Part shown: in pieces, positions 53,802 through 62,900 of the stretch
How the letters are laid out: the number at the start of each line of letters is the position of its first letter
Numbering within the stretch: position 1 is the first letter of the stretch
Source: an uncultured Bacteroidales bacterium
GTDB taxonomy: Bacteria; Bacteroidota; Bacteroidia; Bacteroidales; Muribaculaceae
Reading direction: 5' to 3'
Assembly: GCA_902774055.1 (NCBI GenBank)
Contig: CACYGX010000022.1
Location: 1 to 64,000, forward strand
DNA: 64,000 nt
Translations under genes and position numbers: made by a program
Notes under the pieces: model-generated
The model's database searches: none
Seen by the model: only the letters and a program-made list of their open reading frames with translations
What the model was told of the DNA's origin: nothing

Positions 53802-54113
53802 TTAATAGCACCGCTTGCAGGGAGTCCGGCCAAGTTCTTCAGCATAACCGATTGTCACGCACCTGACATCGGCACTGCAAGAATTTAGTCCCATACAATC
53901 AGAGGTTTTGTGATATCTCTTGGAACTAGGTCCTGTGCAGATATATACCTCTTCATCGCTTGTTGCCTCAACTTCTTCGTCAGAAAAGCTTAATGTGGAA
54001 TAGACTCGATTAGAGTCCAGCTGCGGCATTGCTTGAGAGTTCTCAGTGCAAGAATACAGAATAAACATGGCCCCTATTAGGACAACTGACATCAAATACT
54101 TAATTGTTTTCAT
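53802..54113 (-). CDS. Small cysteine-rich lipoprotein
   Basis: 103 aa, lipobox LYSC at Cys22. The acidic middle is followed by a ~50-residue module with six cysteines (59, 73, 79, 85, 99, 102) in the pattern VYICTGPSSKRYHKTSDCMG ... RTPCKRCY. The His-Cys spacing suggests a metal site or disulfides, similar to small modules found in other Bacteroidota proteins (family not named with certainty). 89 nt upstream of the TonB-domain gene on the same strand and divergent from the CHASE2 operon. Confidence 0.65.
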   Translation of the reverse strand: MKTIKYLMSVVLIGAMFILYSCTENSQAMPQLDSNRVYSTLSFSDEEVEATSDEEVYICTGPSSKRYHKTSDCMGLNSCSADVRCVTIGYAEELGRTPCKRCY

Positions 54114-54250
54114 CGTAGTTCATTATTTAGTTCAACTTTAATCTTTACACCTCTATATCAATCAAGTTCCACTCAGGTAATCAAGAATTATCAAAAAAAT
54201 GGGGGTAGCATCTTTTTTGCACCAATTGAACCTAAACCAAAAATAATAAC

Positions 54251-54258
54251 TATATTTG
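54251..54258 (+). promoter_or_regulatory. Promoter (-7) of the CHASE2 operon
   Basis: TATATTTG fits the consensus and lies 12 nt upstream of the ATG at 54271; a TTG at 54226-54228 gives a 22-nt spacer. The leader would be very short. Confidence 0.5.
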
Positions 54259-54270
54259 CAAGTTATCAAT

Positions 54271-55464
54271 ATGGCTATGACTAAACTGCTTAAATATCTC
54301 TTCCACCTGGATCATTGGCTGATAACGATATTTGCTTTCGTTATACTATGGTTATTATATGCTGCAGTCAGTGGGCTATCCCTCTTCTCTCCTGTGAAAA
54401 GAGCTATGAGTGATATGTCCACCACTGACGTGTTTTTCCAAATAACCAACAAATCGAGTCAAGTCAATCAGGACATAACTATTGTAGATATCAAGGATGA
54501 GTATAATCGTGGTAGCATCGCAGAGTGTATTTCCGCTGTCGATTCCCTTAAGCCGTGGATAATTGGCGTGGACATCATTTTTGAAAGCATTAAAGGGGAA
54601 CCGGAAGACAATTATAACCTGTTCCATACAGCTTCAAACATGACATCCAAGACAGTGTGGGCTACGAAGCTTCTCGATTATGCCCCAACTAGCCAATCAT
54701 TTATAAACCAATCTAGTTCGTTCTTTGCAGACTCTTTGTCCGTGTCATCTGGCTTCACTAACCTCGATGACAATCTTGAGAATACAACTATCCGTAAGAT
54801 GTTGACCGAAGAAACTCTGGATGGTAACAACGTTTATTCATTCCCCGTCGCGGTAGCGATGTCTCTCAATGATTCTATCGCTCTTAAACCAAGCAGCAAA
54901 CTTTCGATTGACTACAGCACCAAATTCACGACGGTAGCCTACGACTCTATAGACAATAGTAAGGACTTAATAAGGGACCACATCGTGTTGATCGGAAGCA
55001 CTACCGATGAATCAGACATGTGGCACACCCCAATAGGTAAGATGCCCGGTGTGATGGTACAGGCTTACTCTCTCAACACCATCAGGAACCATTCTGATAT
55101 CAAGTATTTCAGTAAATGGACTAATCTATTGATTGCATTTATTCTCTGTTACCTGTTCGAAGTGTTCATTGATCTTGGATTCCAGCGACTACACAAACGA
55201 GATAGTGCACTCGGCCATTTCCTGATCGATTCCAAGTTACTTCTTCGAATTGCTACGATTGTTTTCATGGCGATCGTGACATGGATTATATTGCTAGTAT
55301 TCGTATATCACAGCAAATACATAGATGCAGTACTCATTCTGGCAGCCCTTGGTATACTCATTGAGAGCCGTCGCATCTATAACGCTGCGATTAAAGCATT
55401 GTCTAAAAATCATAACTGGTGGATTCTCAAGAATTCCCTCTTAAATAACAATATATTCAAATGA
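54271..55464 (+). CDS. CHASE2-domain membrane sensor
   Basis: 397 aa from ATG 54271. A first helix (~14-33), then a large extracytoplasmic CHASE2 domain (~35-275) with typical pieces: ITIVDIKDEYNRGSIAECI, PWIIGVDIIFES, DHIVLIGSTTDESDMWHTPIGKMPGVMVQAYSLNTI. The C-terminus has three helices (~285-375) and a short basic tail, without kinase, cyclase or phosphatase domain. CHASE2 is a stimulus-sensing domain, in many bacteria linked to CHAT proteins; here a CHAT gene lies in the convergent operon. It overlaps the next gene by ATGA. Confidence 0.85.
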   Translation: MAMTKLLKYLFHLDHWLITIFAFVILWLLYAAVSGLSLFSPVKRAMSDMSTTDVFFQITNKSSQVNQDITIVDIKDEYNRGSIAECISAVDSLKPWIIGVDIIFESIKGEPEDNYNLFHTASNMTSKTVWATKLLDYAPTSQSFINQSSSFFADSLSVSSGFTNLDDNLENTTIRKMLTEETLDGNNVYSFPVAVAMSLNDSIALKPSSKLSIDYSTKFTTVAYDSIDNSKDLIRDHIVLIGSTTDESDMWHTPIGKMPGVMVQAYSLNTIRNHSDIKYFSKWTNLLIAFILCYLFEVFIDLGFQRLHKRDSALGHFLIDSKLLLRIATIVFMAIVTWIILLVFVYHSKYIDAVLILAALGILIESRRIYNAAIKALSKNHNWWILKNSLLNNNIFK

Positions 55465-55967
55465 GAAAGATATTTGTATTCATCACATTGATGATGACTC
55501 TATGCTTCATAAGTGCTAATGCCCAGCCTTATCAAGTTGAAAAGGCGTCAAAAGCTAAAGCCAATGGCAAAGTTATCACTATCGGGCAAACTCTTAACGA
55601 GAATGTGACCATCAGAATTGAGGATAATGGATATCTCTTGTTCGTTGATACTAAAAGCAATAAGAGATATTATATCAATACCTCATGCAATAATAAAATA
55701 AGGAAGCTCATCAAGAAAGCGAAGGCCCCAATGAAAGTAACGAAGAGTTACCTGGAATCGCTATTTACTCAGAATCAAGAAAAAGACAAATATGCAAGTG
55801 CTGGAAGTGTGAACCGGGGTGATGAAGGTGAAGCTGAATTATCTGATTTTGCATTAATGGATTTCACGAGAGGAGATGAACTTCCCGACTCTGTGCCAGC
55901 GCCAATTGGAGTTGATGTATTAACAACTACAGAGGAAACAATTTCGGTTTATTATATCATACCTTAA
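55461..55967 (+). CDS. Exported protein of unknown function
   Basis: 168 aa. Signal peptide to about residue 21 (LCFISANAQ). The middle part (VITIGQTLNENVTIRIEDNGYLLFVDTKSNKRYYIN) has the look of a small beta-sandwich; a Lys-rich helix (IRKLIKKAKAPMKVTKSYLESL) and an acidic tail follow. I do not recognise the family. Its start overlaps the CHASE2 stop by 4 nt, so the two are translationally coupled, which argues that it works with the sensor, perhaps in the periplasm. Confidence 0.65.
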   Translation: MRKIFVFITLMMTLCFISANAQPYQVEKASKAKANGKVITIGQTLNENVTIRIEDNGYLLFVDTKSNKRYYINTSCNNKIRKLIKKAKAPMKVTKSYLESLFTQNQEKDKYASAGSVNRGDEGEAELSDFALMDFTRGDELPDSVPAPIGVDVLTTTEETISVYYIIP

Positions 55968-55988
55968 CGGCATCTAATTCTCAAGCGT

Positions 55989-57125
55989 ATGAAAACGAAT
56001 AAATTGAATATCCTAATATTGGTTGTTGTCGCACTTTGCAATCAATTTGCAGCCTCTCAGACAATTGTTCAGATGGTGTATGATGGTGGAGTCTATAAAA
56101 TTCCTTGCCGTGTTAATGGTCTTGGGATGGACTTCATACTAGATACTGGAGCATCGAATGTATGTTTATCTATGTCGAGAGCTGAAGCCCTTCTTAGGTA
56201 TGGCTACCTTTCAGAAGATGACTTCTATGGAGTGGGTTATTCTTCTATTGCAGATGGCAGCATCGTTGATCATTTAAAACTAAGGATAAAAGATATCGAG
56301 ATTGGTGGTCTCCATTTGAAGAATGTAGAAGCTATTGTGATTGCCGAGCAATCTGCTCCATTGTTGATGGGCCAATCAGCTCTTCAAAAGTTAGGAAGTT
56401 ACACAATCAATGGTAATAAATTAGTCATAAATAATTACACAGCAGGCGAGGGCAAGCGACGAGAGCAGCTTATACAGTCAGCCGTTGAGAGTAGCAAGAA
56501 GGGCTATTACGCTTTAGCCATTTCATATTACGTTCAAGCAGAGGAGATCTATGAATTAGATTATGTTTATCTTGAACATCTTGCATGGTGCTATAAACGA
56601 GAGAACAAGTATAAAGAATGCTATGATGTCTGTAAAAAGTGGCTCTCGCTTTATGAGAATTTAAACAAGCGTAACTTTAACGAATCAATTTACGACTTGT
56701 TTTGGCGTTGTAATTACTATTTCGGCTATAACGATCAGGCTCTACTATATAAGCAAAAACAAATGCTGGTTAAATCTGAAGGAGTCACGAAGACATCATT
56801 GGGCTTTGACCAAGAGAATTTAGGCCAGATCTTCTATGCATTGGGTCGATACGATGATGCGATTTCTTGTCTTACCAAAGCTATTTCCCTTGCTGCTGAA
56901 GACAATAACGTCAAATCAGACTTGCCTGTAATAAAGGACAATAATTTATTAGGATGGACATATTGGTGGATGAGCCAATGTTATAGACAAAAGGCAGACA
57001 AAAAGAAATGCAAAAAATATCTTGAACTAGCACAGAAATGTGGCAATGAAAATGCCATTAAAGTATGTCGAAATAAAGATACCCGTGAGGCTTATTTTAG
57101 TCGAGGCAAAGTTCCCACAAAATAA
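55989..57125 (+). CDS. Secreted retropepsin-like aspartic protease with TPR repeats
   Basis: 378 aa. Signal peptide to about residue 23. Residues ~25-150 are a retropepsin-like domain: flap/strand pattern VYKIPCRVNGLGMDFILDTGASNVCLS with the active motif Asp52-Thr-Gly-Ala-Ser, and later APLLMGQSALQKLGSYTINGNKLVI. Such domains act as homodimers. Residues ~155-350 form tetratricopeptide repeats (YALAISYYVQAEEIYELD, GQIFYALGRYDDAISCLTKAISLA). Third gene of the CHASE2 operon, 21 nt after the previous gene, and it ends 23 nt from the convergent CHAT gene. Target unknown. Confidence 0.82.
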   Translation: MKTNKLNILILVVVALCNQFAASQTIVQMVYDGGVYKIPCRVNGLGMDFILDTGASNVCLSMSRAEALLRYGYLSEDDFYGVGYSSIADGSIVDHLKLRIKDIEIGGLHLKNVEAIVIAEQSAPLLMGQSALQKLGSYTINGNKLVINNYTAGEGKRREQLIQSAVESSKKGYYALAISYYVQAEEIYELDYVYLEHLAWCYKRENKYKECYDVCKKWLSLYENLNKRNFNESIYDLFWRCNYYFGYNDQALLYKQKQMLVKSEGVTKTSLGFDQENLGQIFYALGRYDDAISCLTKAISLAAEDNNVKSDLPVIKDNNLLGWTYWWMSQCYRQKADKKKCKKYLELAQKCGNENAIKVCRNKDTREAYFSRGKVPTK

Positions 57126-57148
57126 GTAAAAGCTCTAGGGACATTAAT

Positions 57149-59701
57149 CTAATCAAGGAGAACGAATGCAGCCCAATAGTAAGGCTCATGGAATCGTTTA
57201 TCCTTGATTAGTTTTCTTTTAGCCAAATCTAAAGCCTTATGTGGTGTGTTACCGGCATTAAGACTTTGGTAAAAAGCTATCATAAGTTCAGCTGTCGCCT
57301 GATCATCTACTTTCCATAAACTCATGACAATGCATCCGACACCAGCCTGTTTGAATCCTCTTTGCAGGCCGAACACTCCATCCACAATATCAACAGTTCC
57401 CAATCCAGTATTACAAGCTGAAAGAACAACTAACTTGCAGTTACTCAAATCTACTCTAGATACCTCATCGGCAGTAAGGACGCCATCATCCACATCTGGA
57501 CGAACGTTTACACCATTCCAGACATTATTTGCACCGGCAAATAACAATCCGCTATAGAACATACTCTCACCTTTCTGGGTATAGCTGTTAAGATTATTGA
57601 AGAACATCGCTTTCCTGTTTTTCGGTTCAGGGAAAAAGAATCCATGAGTCGCAATATGTAGTATATCTGGAGCATTCCCGTTTAGCGATTTAAATGATTC
57701 TTCGTTTGCGTCTCGTCCGCTTAAATATATAGTATTGACATTATTAGAACTCAGTTCTGTCTCAATTTGTGCTGCCTCAAATCCCGTTGCTGCAAGATTG
57801 CTCCAATTTCCTCTTACATCTATAGATCGTGTTGCCAGGAAGTCGCTAAATGAATTTCTCACCCGTTCTGATTCATGAGCCATATCTTCTGGAGACTCCG
57901 AATAATCAATGCCTCCATAAATAAGAGCGGACTTGTATCCTGTGCTCGTAGCAGCTTTCATCTCGACGAGGTTTCCTGTAGAGGTCAAGATGGAAACGTT
58001 ATAGATGTCCATCAATCTCTTCTTTCCATTTGATAAAGCAGCTAAATTAATTTTACTCAATTCACCGACTAATGAACAATAAACGTTATCTCCTTTACGA
58101 AGATATGGCTCAAGGGGTTTCCACAATAGTTGATAAATTGTGTCATTTTTAACGTCATAGAAATCATTAATACCTATCTTACCATACTGGTTCTCTATTC
58201 TTTCATCCAATGTGTCCATTTCACATATTCTAACAAGTACGGGGTTCTCATAATCTGCCCGAGCTATCAAAGCTCCATAATAGTATTTATATGGTCTCTC
58301 GTCAATCTCAGGTATCACAATGAACTCTATGGCAACCTCTTTTTTCCCAAGAGTACCTCTCACCATCTGATAAGATGGAATCTCATCAACCACTTGTTCT
58401 CCAAAATTTGAAATTGAACTTATCAGTTTTTTTTCAACAATGTTGATTCTTTTCTGAAGATCTAAAATAGAGTCCTGATGAGTATTCTTGTCATTTAGCT
58501 TATCCTTCAGGCTAATCAATCTTTTATAACTATTTATCAGTTCGGGATTACCACTTTTGTTAATTATTTTCGGCAGAAGTGAATTGGATTCTAACAACAT
58601 GCTTTTCGTGTAAATAGCATTATCATATGCCATGATCAACGATAAAGAACGATTCCCTTTATTCGCTACCACATTGTTGCATGCAAGTAGTGCCTGAGCT
58701 TGGTCTGTCCAATATGCCTCTCTTTCTCTTTCGGAAAAGGATGAAAAGACGTCAGACACGTGAACTCTGACAAATTTATTGTATTGCGATAGCCATTCGT
58801 CGACTGCAGGATCATTAGCTTGGTTTAAGCTAAGAATAATATTTTGGTACATCGGCTCCTTTGCCCTAAATTCTTTAATATCCTTTATGGCTTCCTTTGC
58901 GATAATCGATGCTTCTTCATATTTTTGTTCTTGTATTAAACAATAGCACAAATTATTAGTAGCCAGAACACGAATTCCACGAAATAATTCATCTGATTCT
59001 TGTGTACTAGCAAGAATCTCTTCCAATAAACCTCGTGATGCTGCCCAATCCCCCATTCTTACGTAAATCATTGCAATATTATTTAGGTCATAATAATATG
59101 CAGCATTCTTCGCGTTCTTTTTTTCTTGGAAATAATTATCTAATATTTCTTTCGCTTCTTCCAAATAAAGCCTTGAGTTAACCAGATCGTATGCTTCATA
59201 CCCAGACACCAAAACCGTAGAAAGATTCATTAAGCATACGGCATACTCTTCGGTCGTATCATTTGTTTGCTCATACAAATTCTTTGCAAATATGAAATCT
59301 TTTTTAGCTTCTGACAGATTATCTAAATATTGCCATAGATTCCCACGATTCAGATATAACGTCCTTAAACATGGGTCATCTTTCTTACCTTTTTTTTCAA
59401 AAAGACTAAACGCTCCTTTAATAGAGTTGTCATACTTTTCTAGATTCTCCTGGGCTCCAAAGATTTTATTCATGCACCAAACCACATGTACATAGTTATA
59501 GGCATCGAATACAGGTGTATGCTCTAAAGAGTCTCTCATTTCAATCAATACAGATAAGAGAGCTTCTTCGTTTCCTAAGTCAATTGAATCGCTAATCGCC
59601 TCAACTCTATCTGTAAGCTTTGGGTTGGACGTGAAGCGATTTTGGCCAATCGAATAAAGAGCAAACCACGAGATGAATATGATTATATAGACGCGTTTCA
59701 T
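57149..59701 (-). CDS. Exported TPR-CHAT protease
   Basis: 850 aa from the ATG at 59701, chosen because it overlaps the upstream stop by ATGA and starts at a signal-type helix (MKRVYIIIFISWFALYSIG). Residues ~30-480 are helical TPR-like repeats; residues ~510-850 are the CHAT domain, a caspase-fold protease. The His is in HIATHGFF (about His686), the Cys in LSACNTGLG (about Cys763), and further motifs are LFAGANN and GVFGLQRGFKQAGVGCIVMSLWKVDDQAT. Last gene of the sigma/anti-sigma/caspase operon. It is one of three protease-type proteins within 8 kb. Confidence 0.88.
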   Translation of the reverse strand: MKRVYIIIFISWFALYSIGQNRFTSNPKLTDRVEAISDSIDLGNEEALLSVLIEMRDSLEHTPVFDAYNYVHVVWCMNKIFGAQENLEKYDNSIKGAFSLFEKKGKKDDPCLRTLYLNRGNLWQYLDNLSEAKKDFIFAKNLYEQTNDTTEEYAVCLMNLSTVLVSGYEAYDLVNSRLYLEEAKEILDNYFQEKKNAKNAAYYYDLNNIAMIYVRMGDWAASRGLLEEILASTQESDELFRGIRVLATNNLCYCLIQEQKYEEASIIAKEAIKDIKEFRAKEPMYQNIILSLNQANDPAVDEWLSQYNKFVRVHVSDVFSSFSEREREAYWTDQAQALLACNNVVANKGNRSLSLIMAYDNAIYTKSMLLESNSLLPKIINKSGNPELINSYKRLISLKDKLNDKNTHQDSILDLQKRINIVEKKLISSISNFGEQVVDEIPSYQMVRGTLGKKEVAIEFIVIPEIDERPYKYYYGALIARADYENPVLVRICEMDTLDERIENQYGKIGINDFYDVKNDTIYQLLWKPLEPYLRKGDNVYCSLVGELSKINLAALSNGKKRLMDIYNVSILTSTGNLVEMKAATSTGYKSALIYGGIDYSESPEDMAHESERVRNSFSDFLATRSIDVRGNWSNLAATGFEAAQIETELSSNNVNTIYLSGRDANEESFKSLNGNAPDILHIATHGFFFPEPKNRKAMFFNNLNSYTQKGESMFYSGLLFAGANNVWNGVNVRPDVDDGVLTADEVSRVDLSNCKLVVLSACNTGLGTVDIVDGVFGLQRGFKQAGVGCIVMSLWKVDDQATAELMIAFYQSLNAGNTPHKALDLAKRKLIKDKRFHEPYYWAAFVLLD

Positions 59702-61281
59702 ATGTGTTTCTTGCATTCGTTAATATCATTAATTGTCGATTCAGAAACTCGACCAGACTCTTTTAATTCAATTTCCGAACTTCTCTCTAACATCGTTAGC
59801 GCTTTCTGATAATCACCAAGTTCCATTAGCCCTGAGGCCAAAGAGGAATACACCCAACTTTGAAGACCAGCTATGTCATTTGAATGGCTTTGTAGACAAT
59901 CATAAAGGCCATTAAAAATTGATATAGCTTCGATATCTTTGTTAAGTAGTATGAGGTTGGCTCCCTTTAATAGACAATATTCAATATACTTTTGGTTCAA
60001 TGTATCATTCAAGGATGCCTTCATCTGAATCAATTCTTCAAACACAGTTAATGCTTTCGTATATTCTTTTATTCCCATTAAAGCTATGGCGACATTGAAT
60101 TTATAGTTATCGTATCTTTCGCCGTCATCTTTAGAAAGTTGGTTTTCTAGGAATGGATAATAATTCAGTGCTTCTTGGTAGTAGCCCAAATCATTACAAA
60201 TAGCCATCAAAGACTTATAGATGCTTGTTTTATGCTTAATCTCATCCTCCACATGATTCCCTGAATCAAGATAGGAGACACATCTTTTGTACAAGAGATA
60301 AGCTTGTTGTGTATCTCCTTGTTCAAAAAAGATATTTCCAAAGATTTGTGAAACGTAAAACTCATTATAATACTTCGACGGATCTCGTTCAGCATATTCA
60401 ATTGCCTTGGGGAAAAGTACATTGAAGCTTTCTATATTTTGTTCAGCATATAATCTTAATAAATTCATATACGCAAACATCGTTAAATCTGAAAACCCTT
60501 CAATATATTTAGATGATAATCTAATGCTATACAGATAGCACCATTCAGCTTCTTTATTTGCATCAATTCTCGCCAGATTCTCAGCTTCTAATCCAGCACT
60601 GCCAATAAATACTTCGTCATGGATATTATGTAAGTTACTATATTGATCCACCATAGTTCTGTAACTATTGTAACTATTTAAAATCTGGTTACCTAAAGTA
60701 TCGTTTGGATGCATCTTCATATAGTCCTTTATCAGATAGTATTCTATCTTTTCTACATGAACCCGATCAGACCATAGGGTATCTCCTTTAGCGAAATATA
60801 CATCCGCTAACTGAGAATATAATTCAACCGCATATGAGGGATTGGCTTCAAACTGGTCAACATATCGAATTATAGCCTTTCTTAAATAAGACGCAGGGGT
60901 ATTAAAATCTCCTTTGTTCACATAACTATCACATAAAAACAGAGTCATATTTAGGAAATTATAGTCATACAGACCCTCTTTCAAGAATAATTCCCTTGCT
61001 TTTTCAAAATAATAAATGGCTTTTTCGTCATCAGCCACTCCATATTTTGCCAGCCCCTTTATGTAATAATAGTTCTTCTGCAAAGAATCGAGTTGCTCGA
61101 TATCATTGTCATCTATCAAAGACGCTAACGAATCGGCTTCGGTTAGTCTAGAATCAGTTAGACAACTGATCACCTCCTGAATCCGTTGATGAGAGTCCTC
61201 TGTGTTCCCCCAAGATAACGTTGGTATAACGGTAAAGAGAATCAACAAAAAGAGCTGTATTATTCGCATTTTCTGTTTCAT
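59698..61281 (-). CDS. Exported TPR-repeat protein
   Basis: 527 aa. Signal peptide to about residue 25 (LFLLILFTVIPTLSWG). The rest is nearly all helical tetratricopeptide repeats, e.g. YYIKGLAKYGVADDEKAIYYFEKA and FNVAIALMGIKEYTKALTVFEELIQ. No enzymatic motif. It is joined on both sides by ATGA overlaps: its start with the caspase gene stop and its stop with the CHAT gene start. The strict coupling suggests fixed stoichiometry, perhaps as adaptor between the caspase-like and CHAT proteases. Confidence 0.8.
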   Translation of the reverse strand: MKQKMRIIQLFLLILFTVIPTLSWGNTEDSHQRIQEVISCLTDSRLTEADSLASLIDDNDIEQLDSLQKNYYYIKGLAKYGVADDEKAIYYFEKARELFLKEGLYDYNFLNMTLFLCDSYVNKGDFNTPASYLRKAIIRYVDQFEANPSYAVELYSQLADVYFAKGDTLWSDRVHVEKIEYYLIKDYMKMHPNDTLGNQILNSYNSYRTMVDQYSNLHNIHDEVFIGSAGLEAENLARIDANKEAEWCYLYSIRLSSKYIEGFSDLTMFAYMNLLRLYAEQNIESFNVLFPKAIEYAERDPSKYYNEFYVSQIFGNIFFEQGDTQQAYLLYKRCVSYLDSGNHVEDEIKHKTSIYKSLMAICNDLGYYQEALNYYPFLENQLSKDDGERYDNYKFNVAIALMGIKEYTKALTVFEELIQMKASLNDTLNQKYIEYCLLKGANLILLNKDIEAISIFNGLYDCLQSHSNDIAGLQSWVYSSLASGLMELGDYQKALTMLERSSEIELKESGRVSESTINDINECKKHI

Positions 61282-62150
61282 TCTACTATTAAATAAGGCT
61301 GTTGGTATCGTTTCATCGCATAGTTCTTATTCTTGAGGATCGCTTCGGCTAGTTGTTTGAAGTTGATATTTTTGGAATTCTTTACTTCCAGCCAGATTAA
61401 GTATGAGAGTGGGCCATAGGATTTACCAGTCCGGCGGTCTTTGTATTCGTGGCTGACCTGATTGGGCTGACAAGCGCTCAAAGCAATCATCGAGGAGTAG
61501 CCCCTGCCCTTGGGCTTTTTTAAGGCGTGACCTTGATAAACGACTTTTTTGTTGTATGGAGGATTCGGACAGAATATATCACTGACCCCACGCTGCTCAC
61601 CTATGATGGAATCGTTAAGCTCTTCATCGTCGTCACCCCGGGTTCCATCTCCACTATGACAAGCGTCCAAGGTAACCATCAGCTGTCCTTTTTTACCCAG
61701 TTTCTTCCTGAGGTCATTCAGGTGTTGGTTGAGTTGGTCATCCGTGAAGTGGTTCTGTCCATGATATGATTTTGACGGTTCTCTTTTAGCATCATATGGT
61801 ACCATCGTCTCGGTTAAGCCATCTGATTCATCACCCACCAAATCTATCATCTGCTGCCCATGACATGAGAAATGAATGTATACTTGGTCTCCCTTCTTAC
61901 ATTGAGCAGTTAACGTCTTCAGTGCATTAGAGATTCCTGAATGGGTTGCCTGTTCATCTACCAATGTTGTAACTTTAAAACCAGCTTGTCTAAATACAGG
62001 CACTAATAGGTCAACATCATTGCGAGAATTGATATTGACCCATCCAGACTTAGCCGGGTAATTCCCAACGGCGATGAACAGAGCCCGCTTGGTGGCATTC
62101 ACAGACAAGACGGCCAATACAGCGATAAGTATGAACAGCAACCGTTTCAT
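61278..62150 (-). CDS. Exported caspase-family (C14) protease
   Basis: 290 aa. Signal peptide to about residue 19. The whole mature protein is a caspase/metacaspase p20-like domain: KRALFIAVGNYP opening strand, catalytic His97 in HFSCHGQQ and Cys164 in TLDACHSGDG, followed by an acidic loop (RGDDDEELNDS) and SMIALSACQPNQVSHEYKDR. An acidic S1 pocket, favouring Lys/Arg as in metacaspases, is plausible but not proven. A signal peptide on a caspase-like protease points to action in the periplasm. It starts 6 nt after the anti-sigma gene and overlaps the TPR gene by 4 nt. Confidence 0.9.
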   Translation of the reverse strand: MKRLLFILIAVLAVLSVNATKRALFIAVGNYPAKSGWVNINSRNDVDLLVPVFRQAGFKVTTLVDEQATHSGISNALKTLTAQCKKGDQVYIHFSCHGQQMIDLVGDESDGLTETMVPYDAKREPSKSYHGQNHFTDDQLNQHLNDLRKKLGKKGQLMVTLDACHSGDGTRGDDDEELNDSIIGEQRGVSDIFCPNPPYNKKVVYQGHALKKPKGRGYSSMIALSACQPNQVSHEYKDRRTGKSYGPLSYLIWLEVKNSKNINFKQLAEAILKNKNYAMKRYQQPYLIVE

Positions 62151-62156
62151 GGAGCT

Positions 62157-62885
62157 CTACTTTAGATTTTGACCACTCATGGCTTGGATAAGGGATTCAA
62201 GTTCGAGAGGAGTTTCGCCATACAATTGCTGGCTGATAGATTTAACACTATTAATCGTCTCCCAAGCCTTATCAAGATCATGTGCTTTGACATAGGCGTA
62301 GGCCAGGGACGTACCATATTCAATCCTCATTTCATCATTAGCCTCGGAATATAGTTTTTCCAAAGCGGAGATAGCATCAACCGTTTCGCCATGCTTAAGT
62401 CTGTTGATAGCCTCTGAATAAGCTTCAGAATCTCCTTGGTCTCCACTTCTAGTTAAAGTCATATCTGGATTAAAACCAGCAGTAAAGATGGCGTCACACA
62501 GCCTATTTCTTGTTTGGATCTGGTGATACTGGTATCCACCTGCACCTGCAATCATGACAACGGCAGCAGCGACAGCAACCCAACTATAGACTTTCCTCAA
62601 GGGAACAACTCGTCCCTGTGGAATGATTTTATTTCTTATCGATATCCTTTCTGTGATTGTTTCCATCTCTTGGTCTGAGAGATGTTTAAGGGCATTCTCA
62701 AACTCATGGTCGGCATTTGTCCCGGCTTGCTGAAGGCCTGCAATGAGTTCCTTATGAATAGAAAACTCCTGGCTCAAGTTTGCATCTGCCTTTAGTTGAG
62801 ACTCAAAAACTGATCTATCTGTATTGCTCATCGTCCCATTCAGATAAGCGTCAAACATGTCTATATTGTCCTTGTAATTGTTCAT
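62157..62885 (-). CDS. Membrane-bound anti-sigma factor
   Basis: 242 aa. N-terminal cytoplasmic ~75 residues have the anti-sigma look of Bacteroidota (DMFDAYLNGTMSNTDRSVFESQL), without a zinc-binding HxxxCxxC. One helix at ~100-119 (YSWVAVAAAVVMIAGAGGYQY) crosses the membrane. The ~120-residue periplasmic part has TPR-like helices (EAINRLKHGETVDAISALEKLYSEA). It lies 15 nt after the ECF sigma gene. The family holds the sigma factor at the membrane until the anti-sigma is cleaved or altered; the downstream proteases make cleavage an attractive idea, but it is inference. Confidence 0.82.
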   Translation of the reverse strand: MNNYKDNIDMFDAYLNGTMSNTDRSVFESQLKADANLSQEFSIHKELIAGLQQAGTNADHEFENALKHLSDQEMETITERISIRNKIIPQGRVVPLRKVYSWVAVAAAVVMIAGAGGYQYHQIQTRNRLCDAIFTAGFNPDMTLTRSGDQGDSEAYSEAINRLKHGETVDAISALEKLYSEANDEMRIEYGTSLAYAYVKAHDLDKAWETINSVKSISQQLYGETPLELESLIQAMSGQNLK

Positions 62886-62900
62886 CTCTTCATGCTTTAA

